Assembly: GCA_037013495.1 (NCBI GenBank)
Contig: CM072803.1
Span: 18,125,501 to 18,189,500 of the forward strand
DNA length: 64,000 nucleotides
Direction: 5' to 3'
DNA from: Hippophae tibetana
Lineage: Eukaryota > Streptophyta > Magnoliopsida > Rosales > Elaeagnaceae
Below the pieces are notes generated by a model. That model had not been told where the DNA came from and ran no database searches. It was given only the letters and a program-made list of their open reading frames with translations. Below are positions 63,901-64,000 of this stretch, in pieces (position 1 is the stretch's first letter; each line of letters begins with the position of its first letter). Both the position numbers and the translations under genes were made by a program.

Positions 63901-64000
63901 GCAATAAATAATTGTAAAAATGTGCACATAGACGTGGGGTGATATTGGACATGTTTAATTTCATGTGATTTAAAATATGTATTGAACATTTATATATAAT
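60940..64000 (-). mobile_element. hAT (Ac-like) DNA transposon, 3' side, continues past window
   Basis: The edge at 60940-60960 reads TAGGGGTGAGCATCGGTTCG, a typical plant hAT terminal inverted repeat. Subterminal repeats follow (CCGAATCCGATCCGATCC- and CAATCCGAACAAATCCGAA-like, 60975-61370). The transposase lies on the minus strand. The element is inserted in the Gypsy leader. The other terminus is beyond 64000. Confidence 0.85.
61795..63867 (-). pseudogene. hAT transposase (BED finger, RICESLEEPER-like), frame-broken
   Basis: The transposase would cut and paste its element. The start ATG at 63867 follows an acceptor-like TATACAG, suggesting a 5' UTR intron. In order: a BED-type zinc finger (AWAHFTIEEVG, then CKYCKK...NLLAHISIGC, about 63560-63700), the RNase H-like core with CLTIDT (near 63245) and ITVDNASSND (near 63050), the TTRWNSTYLML motif (near 62770), the middle region with DPRHKE (near 62365), and the C-terminal dimerisation block SESAFSTGGR (near 61935), then LICTQ near 61875. 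The frame has two in-frame stops (near 63240, Trp to stop; near 62790, Arg to stop). It also has about four one-base shifts, at 63012, 62725, 62280 and 61855, each inside a run of five or more T on the plus strand. So it is a young pseudogene, or partly an assembly artefact. A probable end or donor lies near 61790. Confidence 0.85.

Noticed and set aside
1-64000. An undescribed defence, biosynthetic or other multi-gene system
   Set aside because: All coding signals are explained by transposable elements, two host gene families and organelle DNA; no cluster of functionally linked genes is present.

Overview
This is an AT-rich, repeat-dense stretch of a eudicot nuclear genome. The signs are Copia and Ty3/Gypsy LTR retrotransposons nested in one another, a LINE, CACTA and hAT DNA transposons, plastid DNA carried in the nucleus, and one spliced host gene of a plant-specific family. 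The species cannot be fixed from the sequence. No undescribed molecular system was found; the interest lies in the layered rearrangement history.

Host genes. One gene looks intact: a six-exon gene on the minus strand (12504-17035) with a 637-codon reading frame, from a conserved plant family sometimes annotated as TRF-like. It faces tail to tail a broken gene for an organellar peptide chain release factor 2 (plus strand, 6252-11750). Both appear again, partial and in reverse order and orientation: the TRF-like fragment at 23480-24930 (plus) and the release-factor fragment at about 39648-40110 (minus). This is best read as one inverted segmental duplication, later pushed apart by transposons.

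Layout. 1-5550: a Copia copy entering from the left edge, split by a solo Gypsy-type LTR (2746-4242). 5551-11810: release-factor pseudogene with a Copia element (7081-11295) in one intron and a small inverted scrap beside it. 12504-17035: the TRF-like gene. 18054-19975: a tandem duplication with a period of about 1.08 kb. 19977-22600: a Copia copy. 22600-23479: a CACTA end. 23480-24930: TRF-like pseudogene. 25921-37905: a Copia element whose 3' LTR is split by 6.5 kb holding plastid rps16, Gypsy remains and a plastid-type trnN. 38961-40110: dispersed repeat and release-factor pseudogene. 43087-51340: a Copia copy hosting a second, near full-length Copia (45104-50525). 51600-53165: 5' part of a LINE. 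53201-53480: an old LTR. 55180-55409: a CACTA-like end. 58901-60939: Gypsy LTR, primer-binding site and leader. 60940-64000: hAT transposon with a broken transposase, running off the right edge.

The nesting gives a relative order: duplication of the host genes first, then Copia insertion into one copy (the other keeps the empty site), then local inversion; and plastid DNA plus Gypsy insertion after the 25.9-37.9 kb Copia. All similarity statements are by-eye comparisons within the window.
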